DNA of 64,000 nucleotides from Margaritifera margaritifera (GCA_029931535.1 JAQPZY010001628.1:1932501-1996500), one strand, 5' to 3'. Numbered from the stretch's first letter, positions 15,465 to 27,028 are shown. A program made the numbers and translations. The notes: a model not told the origin generated them from the letters alone.

Positions 15465-16165
15465 GCTAATCTAATAGGTTTCCTTGGATTTCCTATTTTC
15501 TGTGCTCCATTTTGAGTTATGGGCGATTCCAGGCAGAATTACGTCATTGAAGGTGCGGCCTGGGATAAGAAATGTTCTTTCCATTATTTTCTTTGTTTCT
15601 TTTTTGTTTTCTTTTTTTTTTCTTCTTTTAGTTGGCCAGTTTGAGCTGTGGATATTCATTCTAATATTTAATTTCTTTGCATACCTTGCATGTAATGAGG
15701 TTGATCATTATTGGGTGCTGCACACCTTGCATGTAATGAGGTAGATCGCTATTGGATGCTGCATACCTTGCACGTAATGAGGTAGATCGCTATTGGATGC
15801 TGCACACCTTGCATGTAATGAGGTAGGTCACATTTTCTGTGTTGCGTGTTACTGTCTGATTCTGAATGTTTAACTCTTTACCTGTGACAATGCTTGAAAA
15901 TGTGTTTATTTGTTCATGTGTTGGCACGTCTTGGATCCTTTGTCTCCACAAAGTTTTGATTTCCGAACTGGTGTTTGATTTGAGAGCGGCTTTAACTTAG
16001 CCCTGACTAAAATGTCTCTCAAATTTTGATGTCTACAGAATAGTACAACTGGTTTGTGTGGGAAGATCATTTTAAGAGGCTCACACGATTCACTGGTTAG
16101 CCTGTGCTTTTGAATGATGTGACCAACACGAGTGCTATCGGCGTGGAGCACCAGGGTATTTGTTC
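15465..16165 (-). pseudogene. Penelope-like element fragment (RT tail and GIY-YIG remnant)
   Basis: On the minus strand, a frame from about 16151 shows VGHIIQKHRLTSESCEPLK and NLRDILVRAKLKP. This linker joins reverse transcriptase to the GIY-YIG nuclease in Penelope-like elements. It is followed by repeated VIYLITCKVC-type sequence and a terminal FNDVILPGIAHN piece. The GIY-YIG start has been multiplied by a 41-bp tandem repeat, which shifts frame each time. The RT core is absent. A better preserved relative lies at 31607-32555. Confidence 0.75.
15680..15830. repeat. 41-bp tandem repeat, 4 units
   Basis: ACCTTGCATGTAATGAGG recurs with an exact 41-bp spacing at about 15684, 15725, 15766 and 15807. 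The repeat lies inside the GIY-YIG coding remnant of the Penelope fragment. Confidence 0.9.
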
Positions 16166-16231
16166 CACGCTTTCTTTACCCTTGTACTTTAGGTGGTTAG
16201 CACGGTTGGTTTGTTTAACTCTTTTGCATCG

Positions 16232-16233
<2 letters not shown>

Positions 16234-16283
<50 letters not shown>
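16234..16283. repeat. (TA)n microsatellite
   Basis: Uninterrupted TA run. Confidence 0.95.
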
Positions 16284-16287
<4 letters not shown>

Positions 16288-16869
16288 CTTTTTTTTTCTT
16301 TTCAAGTAGTTAGTCCCTTAATGGAAGGATATGTTCACGAAATGCGAGAACCAATGACATCAATCGGAGACGATGAGCAAACATTTTCAGTATCTATCGA
16401 CACTTGTTTTGCGAAACAATAACAAAAATTACCCTCATTCTTATCTCTCATGTCACTGCTATCATCAGAGTATGGTCAGCTTTGCTATCTTCTGGCTGCA
16501 TGGCAGTTCTTCCTTCGCTTCTCCCACTTTTTATTGCGCCTCGCCTTGTCCTTCCTCAGCCTCTCCCCCCTCGAAAACGACCTCATTTGTTCAGGCCGGA
16601 CAATAAGCTAAAGTTTCAAACGTTTGAGTTTAATATAGGGTGTGTATATTCTCTATTACGCATTACAATTGCTAAATCTGGCCACTTTTCTGGTAATGAA
16701 TTTTGATATGTAACAGTATTTAATCAATTTTCAAATTAGTGTCTTCATGATTACTTTTCAGACTTACTTGAATATAGTGCTAATGGAGATCGTCATAAAT
16801 TACCACCACGAGTGTGTTGACTTGTGAAGGAAGTTTTGGATCTGGATCCCCTACTCCATTCCCAGATTT

Positions 16870-17222
16870 GAACACCTCCACCCCTTTCCTAGTCCCAGAC
16901 ACACTGCATTTGAATAGCCCGTGTCAGTAAAGGATGACACATCCACTCCTTTCCTTCTCACAGGTACACTGCATTCGAATAATCTGTGTAAGTAACGGCT
17001 GACATCTCCAACCCTTTCCCTCTCCCAGACACCCTGATCCCGTTCTTACTCCCAGACACACTGCATTTGAATAGCCTGTGCAATAAGTGATGACACCTCC
17101 ACCCCTTTTCTACTCCCAAGCACACTGCATTTGAATAGCCTGTGTCAGTGAGGGAATACACCTCCAACCCTTTCCTAGTCCCAGGCACACTGCATTTGAA
17201 TGGTCTGTGTCAGTAACGTATG
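16870..17222. repeat. About 65-bp minisatellite, 5 units
   Basis: CACTGCATTTGAATAG recurs at about 16902, 16967, 17059, 17123 and 17188. Spacing is 64-65 bp except one 92-bp unit carrying an internal partial duplication. The units have CCAACCCTTTCCT-type C/T-rich halves. Confidence 0.85.
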
Positions 17223-17689
17223 ATTCTAGATAAGCAAAACACAGTAATTTCATTTTAATTAATTAGTGTGGTCATCATAAGTGCCATATCTCGTTTTATC
17301 TCCTAGATTTGTTTCATCTCTTAGATTTGTTTCTTCAATGTTTAGTTGGTAAAAACACGTTCTACTTTCGACCATGTTCAGTTTTTACCCCATTCAAGAC
17401 ACAGGAAGAGGAACACCTATCTACGGTGTTTACTCCAATATAACTGTCTTCAAACTTTACACCATCGGAACATTTTAGCCTCACCCGACATGTAATTTCT
17501 TAAGTCCAACTAAACTATCATTATTATAGCCATTGTTTAAAATAAATAAATACAACTTTTGCTATTCATATTTATTATCGCAAGCTGAAAATGCTATATC
17601 TGTAACTTTTATATACATTTTTTTATACAAATAAACGTACTGAGCTTAAAGACTTTAAAAGCTACGAGATATGCATCTAAGAAATCTAT

Positions 17690-19668
17690 TACCATGGAAT
17701 TTTTGCAATACTTTAAAAAGCAAGGTGATTTAAGTACATGTATTCTCCTAATATGAATTAAATATTTCTACAGAATTTAAAGTTTTCATTTCCAAATAAA
17801 AAGTCAAAAAGAAAGAGAACAGGAGTAAAACAAGATCGTAATCACCGGTACGTTGTCGACATTGTCTCGTAGTTTGGGTAGCGTCGTTGTATTCAAAGTA
17901 ATAAATGTATGCGTACACAATGTCGCATATAATTATGCATTATTTCGGTCACCGGAATCATGCGAATAATCTTTTGTGGCTTTGCCAAACAATGCCGAAA
18001 ATGGAGACCGTAGATTCATTACGTTACGTTGGAAGATTTCTAAGCGCTGGTATTTCATAATGAGAAGCTGAATGTAGCACATATTATCCAAAAATTGCTT
18101 TTTAGAGTGTATTTAAACGAATTTTACGTTAAATATCACGATACGGTTGTAGGAAATTTAACTCTCAGTTGTAATGAGCCAGTAAACCTATACTTTCTTC
18201 GAAAACCATGCATGGGAATGAAAATGACAAATTTAGAGATTATGAAAATTTTTCTGTTTCATTGCAAACATATTTTCAAAAACAGAACATGCATACTGGT
18301 ATCTTTTCAAGATAACACTTGATGACGTCAGGATAATATTCACGTAATTGTTTGTCCCAAACCGATACATTTTTTTTCTTTACATTGAGCACTGGAATAG
18401 TTTATGTTGCACAAAGAGAATTCTAAGCCCACACAACAGTGGCGGCGCGAGGGGGTCGGGTTGGGGTGGGGGAAATTGTCCCCGGGCGCTGGGCGAGGAG
18501 GGGCGCCGTCGGGAGCATTTTTTTTTTTTTTTGCAGCTGTAACTGGGGCATAGATTAAGGGGTTGGAGGTTGGAAACTGACATAAAAGTGTTCTCTGTGG
18601 GAAAGTAGGGGCGCCACTAAAGAACATTGCCCCCGCACGCCTCGAACCCTCGCGCCGCCACTGCCACACAATTTAAAAGTAAAACGAAAAGTATAAAAAG
18701 TCTGTCAAGTGATCTTAAGGACGTTTGATGAGACAAACTAAGCATATCGAATGACACGTTCTATCCTTGATCAATCTTTTGACTGGACTTGTGACATGCG
18801 ATTCAACATCTTATGTTGTAGGCTTACTGACACTAACGAATAAAACAAATAAAAACAAGTACAGCGTTAATATACAAATATTTTCATATATAATTGAACA
18901 TACAATTCTAAATTTGATTTTTTTAAAATCAGACACCGAAATTGACCATAATTCCATTATGAAAATTGGATGTTATATAGATTTTGTATGAATTACGTGT
19001 GAAAAATTAATTTACCGCTTTTAACAAAACTTAATGTTATTATGTATACATATTTGTTTTAATTAATATCCATCTTAGAAATCGTAGTTTGCAAATATTT
19101 TGTAAATACAAAAATATAGAAACAATCTGAGGATTGTTGACTTGAATAAAACCGTGTACATCCCAACCATGATATCGCAATGCGACATCGCATGAAAAGA
19201 AACGGAGTTAATTTCTGTCTATAGCTTGATTATCTATTTAGCCATAACATTGAAAATTGGTAGAACATTTCAGAATGATAACAAGTCTGAAGGCAGGATT
19301 TCCCCTTTTAGGCGAACGCACGTGACACTTATCTTTAGAACGTACTCAGGGTTATTAGCATTGATCACCCGGATACATCCATCCTTGATTCATTTATAAA
19401 ATTTGTGATGGAATATATAGTTTATATGTATGGCTTGAACTTATTGATAGATAAACAACTTGTTTGACAGCTTTTTAAAAATTATGTATACTAATATTTA
19501 TGGCGATAATGACAATACTACTACTACTATTTGTTATGTCTTAAGCTTTACAGATAACATACAGTTTTTAAATCTTCATACAAAGCATGCATAAAGAAAC
19601 AGAAGACAATCAACATCCAGGCATACAAATAACCTATAGGAAACTAAATTAACAATTATATATATATT
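17690..19668. repeat. Segmental duplication block A, copy 2
   Basis: This is the paralogue of 1-1945. It includes the MITE at 18437-18663 and lacks parts of 1480-1560. It ends in the (TA)n microsatellite into which the LTR retrotransposon inserted. Confidence 0.85.
18437..18663. mobile_element. hAT-type MITE (copy in block A2)
   Basis: The ends CAGTGGCGGCGCGAGGG and CCCTCGCGCCGCCACTG form a perfect 17-bp terminal inverted repeat. The same CCACACAA 8-bp target duplication as in copy 1 flanks it (18429-18436, 18664-18671). It carries an 18-bp insertion with a T-run relative to copy 1. The shared target duplication shows that insertion preceded the segmental duplication. Confidence 0.88.
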
Positions 19669-19900
19669 TGTTATGTATGATGTTTATATAATATTATAAA
19701 TATTTTAGGAAATTATAAATGTTTCTTCACTTTAATATTTGCTTAAATCTTTATGTTTATCAGGAAAAACATGTTTAACTAGTGTCCTTGAATTAGGTTG
19801 TTTTGATCAATATGTTTTCTCAATTTGAAGGTCAAGGTTGAATTTTTGTTTACAAGTAAAATTCCATTAAGATGACACACATTCTAGAACATTCTGTCAT

Positions 19901-19920
19901 GTGACCAATCTTTATATATA
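19901..19920 (+). promoter_or_regulatory. LTR promoter: CCAAT and TATA box
   Basis: GTGACCAATC is followed directly by TTTATATATA, giving a CCAAT box and a TATA box in U3. Transcription would begin some 25-30 bp downstream. The same motif is in the 3' LTR at about 25747-25766. Confidence 0.6.
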
Positions 19921-20298
19921 CCATGTTTGGTGGACATTTATTCAGTTTTGACATTACCATCAGTCTTGTAAAGAGCTATTACAGTTGTGAAAATTCATTA
20001 CAAATTCTAAGAGAGGAATTATTTTAAATATTCATTGGATTATAACAGTGCTCATAAACTTTTGGATTTTGGATTTTTAATTAATGATTTTGGAATTTAT
20101 GTGAACTTATTCAGAGATTTTGGAATACTTCATTTTGACATCAGCACATCAAGATTACTAGTACATCAGGACTTTGGAGACCATTAGCACATCATAACAT
20201 TCAAGGACACAGCCGTGAATTCGGAACATTCTATATTTAGGACTTGTGATTAGAACAATCATTCTTATTGGATTATTAGGATTTCAAAACACATTACT

Positions 20299-20404
20299 GT
20301 AAGTGACTTTTTTGATTTTTCATTTTAATTATCTAGTAATAAATTGCTTGTTGATTTTTACTTGATTTGTTGGTTTCACTTTCTTTCTGTTACATTTTTC
20401 TTAG
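20299..20404 (+). other. Candidate intron inside the LTR
   Basis: A strong donor (ACT|GTAAGT) at 20299 pairs with a pyrimidine-rich acceptor (TTACATTTTTCTTAG) ending at 20404. Between them lies AATAAA (20338-20343). Splicing would remove the upstream poly(A) signal from a 5' LTR transcript and leave the primer site in place. Only sequence signals are seen; use is unproven. Confidence 0.4.
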
Positions 20405-20426
20405 ACCATAGAGTCGTAACAGAAAT

Positions 20427-20448
20427 TGGGGGCTCGTCGTTCCGGGAT
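20427..20448 (+). other. Primer binding site, tRNA-Pro type
   Basis: TGGGGGCTCGTC followed by GTTCCGGGAT begins five bases after the 5' LTR. This is the tRNA-Pro-complementary primer site sequence with a small insertion after the first 12 bases. Confidence 0.75.
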
Positions 20449-20589
20449 CTGAATTTCTTTAAAGCATATTAGAGATATTAAATTTATCTTTGAAATTCAT
20501 ATTGATTTTGTCTCGGAGAATTTTTTTTGTCTTTGGCAAAGATTTTTAATAGAGAATTTTTTTTTGTGTGAAACCAACAAGCATTTTCA

Positions 20590-21693
20590 ATGGCATCTAA
20601 TGTTCAGAATTTCATTTCAAAACCTACCCAGGAGGGGTTAGAGTGCATGAGAAGGGATGAGTTGCTCGAGCTTGCCAGAAAATACAGTCTATCTGAGGCA
20701 AAAGTATCATTGACAAAACAGGAGATAAAGATTATTTTGATTCAGTATTTAGTAGGAAAGGGAATTTTTGAAAATAGTGCTTTAAGTTTGAAGAGAAAGC
20801 CTGTATCTGGTTCTGACAGGAAATTAAGGGAATTAGAGTTAAAGAACCAGATGGATTTAGAATTGGCAAAGCTTCAGATTCAGAGAGAGAGAGAGAAAGA
20901 AGAGAGGCAGATACAGATGGAGAGAGAGAAAGAAGAGAGGCAGATCCAAATGCAGAAAGAAGAGAGGCAGATCCAAATGCAGAAAGAAGAGAGGCAGACG
21001 GAGAGAGAAAAAGAAGAGAGGCAGTTGGAGAGAGAGAAAGAAGAGAGACAAATGCGGATCCAGATGGAGAGAGAGAAAGAAGAGAGGCAGATACAAATGC
21101 AAAGAGAAGAAAGGGAAATGCAATTTAAGTTAAGAGAATTAGAACTGGCAAACAGAGCACACTCCACTCCTTTAAAAACAAGTTCAGGTTTTGATGTTAC
21201 TAGATATATTAGGTTAGTACCCCCTTTTCAGGAAAAAGAAGTAGATAAATACTTTCTTCATTTCGAAAAAATAGCTGAAAATTTGAAATGGCCCAGAGAG
21301 CATTGGACTTTGTTATTACAAAGTGTACTCATTGGCAAAGCTCGTGAAGTCTACATTTCACTGTCAGTACAACAAAGCACTGATTATGATGTGGTTAAGG
21401 AGTACATCTTGAAAGCTTATGAGTTGGTACCAGAGGCATATCGACAAAGGTTTAGGAATTGTAGAAAAGAAACTGGACAAACTCATGTCGAATTTGCAAG
21501 GGATAAAGAACAACTATTTGATAGGTGGTGCTCAGCCAAGAAAGTTGATCAAGGTTATGATAACCTCCGACAGCTCGTATTAATTGAAGAGTTCAAGAGG
21601 TGCATCCATAGTGATGTTAAAATATCTATCTTGACGAGCAGAATGTGGAAACTTTGGAAAATGCTGCTCGTATGGCTGATGATTATTCCTTGA
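20590..21693 (+). pseudogene. Gag, N-terminal part (frameshifted)
   Basis: The start is the first ATG after the leader. Residues 1-60 resemble a SAP-like helical start (RRDELLELARKY). Residues about 80-195 form a charged coiled coil of repeated EREKEERQIQM units. Residues about 200-350 are the capsid-type domain (TRYIRLVPPF, YFLHFEKIAENLKW, AYRQRFRNCRKE, LFDRWC). The frame is lost near 21640: homologous sequence continues in the -1 frame (LDEQNVETLENAARMADDY), so a one-base indel and not a programmed site is likely. Gag would form the intracellular particle of the retrotransposon. Confidence 0.9.
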
Positions 21694-23226
21694 CTCACAA
21701 AATTTCATTTGGTAATAAATCGTCCTCTCAGCAGTTTTCTGGTAAAAAACCATTTCAATCTCATTCGAGTAATTCCAAATTTCACAACAGCACAACTGTT
21801 AGGAATCAAACAACTGATAAGACTGATCAGAAATCCTTATCTCTTCCTACGTGCACTTATTGTAAAAAGAAAGGGCACGTTATTTCTGATTGCTTCAAGT
21901 TGAAAAATAAGCAACAGAGAAAAGACAGAGCTTTTCCAAATGCTCTTATTTCTACGAGGTCAATGTCACGGTCTTGTATTGAAAACAATACATTTGTTGG
22001 GTCAAACAAACCCCAGTCTGATTCTATTTTGGAGGCTTATGAACCATTCATGTCAGAAGGTTCTATATCACTTATTGGTGATTCTGCCAAACCTATCCCA
22101 ATTAAAATATTAAGGGACACTGGAGCTTCTCAGAGTCTTTTATTATCAGGTACTTTGCCTTTGTCTGAGGAGTCTTCTTCAAGTGAAAGTGTTCTTGTTC
22201 AGGGAGTAGAGTGCGGCTTTGTAAATGTTCCTCTCCATTGTGTAAATTTGGCATCAGACTTAGTTTCTGGACCTGTGACTGTTGGGGCAGTGACTTCTTT
22301 ACCCATAGAGGGTGTTCATTTATTACTAGGCAATGACCTAGCTGGAGATAAGGTTGTGGTTAATCCACTTGTAACTGACAAGCCTTGTTTGGATCAGAAA
22401 GTTGATCCTGTCGAAACTGAAATCCCTGATTTGTACCCTGCTTGTGCAGTTACTAGAGCTATGGCAAAAAGAGCTCTTGAGAGTGATGTTGATCAGGATA
22501 TTATTCCTTTAGCTGACACATGTATTGGTCAGTCTTTTGATGAGGTCACTTTTTCCTCAGGTATTGATCAATCAAATGGTATTGATCACAGTGATCCTCT
22601 TTTGGCAACTCATTCTCTTTGTCCTACTCAGGGTGACAAACGACAATCCCTTGTCGTTGAACAGGAGCAAGATCCCGAGATATCTTGTTTGTTTCAGAGG
22701 GCTATTAGTGAAACTGAAGCCACACAAGTTCCAGTGTGTTACTTTGTGAAAAATGGGGTCCTTATGAGGAAATGGAGACCACCTGATGTACCCGCTGGTG
22801 ACGAGTGGTCAGTGAGCTATCAAATTGTTGTTCCTAAGTCATATAGACAGGAAATTCTTAATTTAGCCCATGAAACTCCTTTGGCTGGTCATTTAGGAGT
22901 CCGTAAGACTTATCACAAGATCTTGAATCATTTTTATTGGCCGAAACTCAAAAGTGATGTTTCTAAATACTGCAGATCTTGTCACACTTGTCAAATGGTA
23001 GGAAAACCCAATCAGAAAATACCTAAGGCTCATTTACAGCCTATTCCTGCATTTGATGAACCATTTAGTAGAATAATAATAGACTGTGTTGGTCCTTTAC
23101 CTAAAACCAAGTCAGGCAACCAATACTTGTTGACCATCATGTGTGCATCTTCAAGATTTCCAGAGGCAATTCCTCTGAGAAATATAAAAACTAAAACTAT
23201 TGTGAAAGCTTTGGTGAAGTTTTTTT
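21645..23226 (+). pseudogene. Gag knuckle, aspartic protease and integrase N-terminal half
   Basis: Numbering from 21645, the CCHC knuckle (C-X2-C-X4-H-X4-C) is at residues 70-83. The aspartic protease active site DTGAS is at residues 158-162, with LLLGNDLAG at 227-234. The integrase HHCC zinc domain has H409, H416, C446 and C449, followed by the first catalytic aspartate in IIIDCVGPLP (D480). Reading frame is lost at a run of seven T around 23220-23226: one T too many shifts the frame just before the second catalytic aspartate. Integrase directly following protease, before RT, is the unusual point. Confidence 0.93.
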
Positions 23227-23227
23227 A

Positions 23228-24240
23228 CACTTGTTGGCCTTCCCAAATCTGTCCAGTCAGATCAAGGGTCAAATTTTATGTCTGGAATTTTCCAACAAGT
23301 TATGCATGAATTAGGCATCCAACAGTTTAAATCTTCTGCCTATCACCCTGAAAGTCAAGGTGCTTTGGAAAGATTTCATCAAACTTTGAAGAATATGATT
23401 CGATCATATTGCTTTGATACAGAAAAGGATTGGGATGAGGGTGTTCATTTGTTGTTGTTTGCTGTTAGGGAATCAGTTCAAGAGTCGTTGGGTTTTGGTC
23501 CCTTTGAACTAGTTTTTGGTCATACTGTCCGTGGACCATTGAAATTATTGAAAGAGAAACTTCTTTCAAATGAAGATTCAAAGATTAATCTTCTTGATTA
23601 TGTCTCTGATTTCAAATACAAGTTGTCAAAGGCCTGTGAAGTAGCAAGAACTAATCTTCACACTACCCAGTCAAAAATGAAATTAAGGTATGACAGAAAT
23701 TCACAGGAAAGGAGTTTTAAACCTGGTGACAAAGTTCTGGCTCTCTTTCCCATACCTCAGAATCCTCTTCATACTAAATTTTATGGTCCTTATACCGTTG
23801 AAAAGAAAGTAAATGACTTAAATTACATCATTAACACTCCTGGGAGACGGAAACAGAAACAACTTTGTCATATAAATATGTTAAAGGAATATTTTGACAG
23901 AGATAGCCCAGCTAATTATTCTGTTAGTTTAGTTGTACCTGTCCCACACAGTGAAGATGTCAACGATGGAATACGATCAGACTATAGTGACTCTGGTATA
24001 ACCAATCTTCGGAATTCAGAAATATTGAACAACCTAGACCAGAAACTTTCACATCTACAACAACAGGAAAGAAATGAACTAAAACAGCTATTACATGACT
24101 ATGAGCACTTGTTTCCTGATGTTCCAACACGAACAAGTAAAATTTATCATGACGTTGACATTGTAGATTCTGCGCCTGTGAAACAGCATCCTTATAGGAT
24201 GAATCCTATCAAACAGAACTATCTGAAGAAAGAAATTCAC
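23228..24240 (+). pseudogene. Integrase core and C-terminus, and RT N-terminus
   Basis: After the T-run slip the frame carries SDQGSNF and, 35 residues on, E in SQGALERFHQ: a complete D-X35-E integrase core. Next come KPGDKVLALFPIP and YGPYTVEKKV, the GPY/F module. The frame then enters the RT linker (DYEHLFPDVP, HDVDIVDSAPVKQHPYRMNP). At about 24238 it jumps from KKEIH into a different frame. Roughly 16 codons of RT (the stretch before SPCILVPKPD) are missing. Confidence 0.92.
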
Positions 24241-25376
24241 CATGTATTCTTGTTCCCAAGCCAGATAATACATTCCGTATGTGTACTGACTATAGAAAAG
24301 TCAACAGTGTCACCAAAACTGATTCATTTCCAATCCCAAGAATGGACGATTGCATTGATAAAATTGGAAATGCAGAATATGTCACCAAGTTTGACCTTTT
24401 AAAAGGATTCTGGCAAATTTCACTGACGGAAAGGGCAAAAGAAATTTCAGCATTTGTAACTCCAGATGGACTTTATCAATATAAAGTCATGCCGTTTGGA
24501 ATGAAAAATTCGCCTGCAACGTTTCAACGTCTGATGAACATGATAACATCTGGTCTTGATAATTGTGATGCTTATATCGATGACGTCATTATCTACAACA
24601 ACACCTGGGAAGATCATTTGGAAACCATTCGAAAATTCTTCGATCTACTCAGTGATGCGAATCTGACAATTAATTTGAGCAAAAGTGAGTTTTGCCATGC
24701 TTGTGTCACATTTTTAGGACATATTGTGGGACAAGGTCAAGTTAAACCTATAGAAGCTAAGGTCAAAGCTATCTCTGAATTTCAAGTTCCAATTTGTAAA
24801 AAGCAACTGATGCGATTTCTAGGTATGGCTGGATATTATCGGAAATTTTGTTCCAATTTTTCCAAAATTGCTGAACCTTTGACAAGTTTATTGAGTAAGA
24901 AAACCAAATTTCATTGGTCTGACAAGTGTCAGGAATCTTTTGACAAGTTAAAGGCCATGCTTAAGAATGCACCAGTTCTTTCTGCACCAAATTTTAGCCA
25001 ATCATTTAAATTATCTGTTGATGCAAGTGATGTAGGGGTTGGTGGAGTATTGATTCAGGAAGACAAAAGTGGTGTGGATCACCCTGTGTGTTATTTTTCT
25101 AAAAAACTAAACAAGCACCAGAAAAATTATTCCACAATTGAGAAGGAATGTTTGGCTTTGATATTGGCTTTACAGCATTTTGAAGTGTATGTTACCTCAG
25201 CTCTTTCTCCAATTATTGTGTACAGTGATCACAATCCCCTTACTTTCATCAACAAAATGAAAGATAAAAATCGGAGATTGTTGAGATGGAGTTTGATATT
25301 GCAGGAATATAACATTGACATCAAACACATCAGGGGAAAAGACAATGTGATTGCAGATGCACTCTCACGTGCCTAG
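24241..25376 (+). pseudogene. Reverse transcriptase and RNase H (C-terminal end of pol)
   Basis: From SPCILVPKPDNTFRMCTDYR the RT palm is intact: KFDLLKGFWQI (motif A), MPFGMKNSPATFQRL, and catalytic YIDD at 24573-24584. Thumb and connection follow (FLGHIVGQGQ, RKFCSNFSKIAEPL). RNase H follows with SVDASDVGVGGVL, IEKECLAL, YSDHNPLTF and the terminal GKDNVIADALSRA, then a stop at 25376. No integrase follows; only about 140 bp separate the stop from the 3' LTR. This domain replicates the element in cytoplasmic particles; here it lacks the start of the fingers because of the deletion. Confidence 0.95.
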
Positions 25377-25504
25377 AAATGTAATATTGCTTGATATAAT
25401 TAAGTCCAGTATCATAAAACATGTTCTTATGTAATTTTGGTTATTATAGTATTAGATGTATATTCAAAAGAAAGCTTTATTATATAAATCTTTCTTTTTC
25501 TTTA

Positions 25505-25514
25505 TGAGGGGAGG
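25505..25514 (+). other. Polypurine tract
   Basis: TGAGGGGAGG directly precedes the 3' LTR and would prime plus-strand synthesis. Confidence 0.85.
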
Positions 25515-26267
25515 TGTTATGTATGATGTTTATATAATATTATAAATATTTTAGGAAATTATAAATGTTTCTTCACTTTAATATTTGCTTAAATCTTTAT
25601 GTTTATCAGGAAAAACATGTTTAACTAGTGTCCTTGAATTAGGTTGTTATGATCAATATGTTTTCTCAATTTGAAGGTCAAGGTTGAATTTTTGTGTACA
25701 AGTAAAATTCCATTAAGATGACACACATTCTAGAACATTCTGTCATGTGACCAATCTTTATATATACCATGTTTGGTGGACATTTATTCAGTTTTGACAT
25801 TACCATCAGTCTTGTAAAGAGCTATTACAGTTGTGAAAATTCATTACAAATTCTAAGAGAGGAATTATTTTAAATATTCATTGGATTATAACAGTGCTCA
25901 TAAACTTTTGGATTTTGGATTTTTAATTAATGATTTTGGATTTTAACTGAACTTATTCAGAGATTTTGGAATACTTCATTTTGACATCAGCACATCAAGA
26001 TTACTAGTACATCAGGACTTTGGAGACCATTGACACATCATAACATTCAAGGACACAGCCGTGAATTCGGAACATTCTATATTTAGGACTTGTGATTAGA
26101 ACAATCATTCTTATTGGATTATTAGGATTTCAAAACACATTACTGTAAGTGACTTTTTTGATTTTTCATTTTAATTATCTAGTAATAAATTGCTTGTTGA
26201 TTTTTACTTGATTTGTTGGTTTCACTTTCTTTCTGTTACATTTTTCTTAGACCATAGAGTCCTAACA
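25515..26267 (+). repeat. 3' LTR (753 bp)
   Basis: Paired with 19669-20421. Differences are about eight substitutions, three of them clustered near 25940. Confidence 0.97.
26184..26189 (+). terminator. LTR poly(A) signal
   Basis: AATAAA in the 3' LTR, same site as 20338-20343 in the 5' LTR. It lies between the candidate donor and acceptor of the LTR intron. Confidence 0.6.
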
Positions 26268-27028
26268 ATATATATATATATATCTGTGTGTGTGTGTGCA
26301 GATATACAGGTGTGTTTTAAAGATATAAAGGGTATGACCTATTCACAGGTTAATGTATAGAGAAAGCTCTTATTAGGAATCAAAAATTTTAATGAAAAAC
26401 AGATTTTTCTTATCCAGAAGCGACTAATATTTTTTTTTCGTTGCTCACCTATTCTATATATTATATTTGGGAAAGTTGTATAAATAAAACAAATTTGCAA
26501 TAAATAGGACTGTAATAGGAGTGCAGAACAGAGAACGAAAATATTATTTTAATAATTTGAGTCAAATAACTTATGAAAAAAGTCCTCTTTCATTGCAAAC
26601 ACATTTTCAAAAAGAAAACGTGCATACTGGTATCGTTTCATGATAACACTTGATGAAGTTTAACTAATTTTCACGTTCGAATTCATCCTAACCCGATACA
26701 TTTTTTTTTACATGAACACCGAAAATGGTTGTTACACTGTAATCTCAGTTTTCCATCAACAGGCACCAAAGACAAAACTGGAAGAGTTTATGTTGTACCA
26801 AGAAGATTATGAGCCCACTTAATTTTAAGGTACAATCGAGGATAAGGTATAATATGTACTCAATCGATAGAATTAATTTTATTTATTACACTTGGAAAAT
26901 TTGAACACAATTGGCCTGATATTTGAGGAGAAATCAGGATGTAATTTCCCGATGTTTCTGACACACGATGGTCTCCAGTTTCTTGTAAGGGGCGCTGTGA
27001 GGACTATTTAACTCGACCTGATCACGCC

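Larger units (their letters stand above)
19669..20421 (+). repeat. 5' LTR (753 bp)
   Basis: Starts TGTTATGTATGATG and ends GTCGTAACA. It matches 25515-26267 nearly base for base, with the same length. Confidence 0.97.
19669..26267 (+). mobile_element. LTR retrotransposon, Ty3/gypsy type, Gmr1-like domain order
   Basis: This 6.6-kb element has 753-bp LTRs (TGTTATG...TAACA), a primer site, gag, pol and a polypurine tract. The order along the plus strand is Gag, CCHC knuckle, aspartic protease, integrase, reverse transcriptase, RNase H. Canonical Ty3/gypsy has integrase last. Integrase before RT is known for the Gmr1 group, described from deuterostomes. The LTRs differ at about eight positions (about 99% identical), so insertion is recent. 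Two frameshifts and an approximately 50-bp deletion in RT make this copy defective. It sits in a TA repeat, so the target duplication (ATATT/ATATA, 4 of 5) is not decisive. Confidence 0.95.

Noticed and set aside
18340..18669. Minus-strand 109-codon ORF over the MITE (and 708-959)
   Set aside because: It is a translation of the GC-rich MITE with no similarity between copies beyond DNA identity.
20857..21167. Minus-strand Leu/Ser/Phe-rich ORFs opposite gag
   Set aside because: Antisense shadows of the purine-rich coiled-coil coding repeat of gag.
21630..21660. Programmed -1 frameshift between gag and pol
   Set aside because: The shift lies inside the Gag capsid region, before the CCHC knuckle, and no slippery heptamer with structure is evident; a plain indel explains it.
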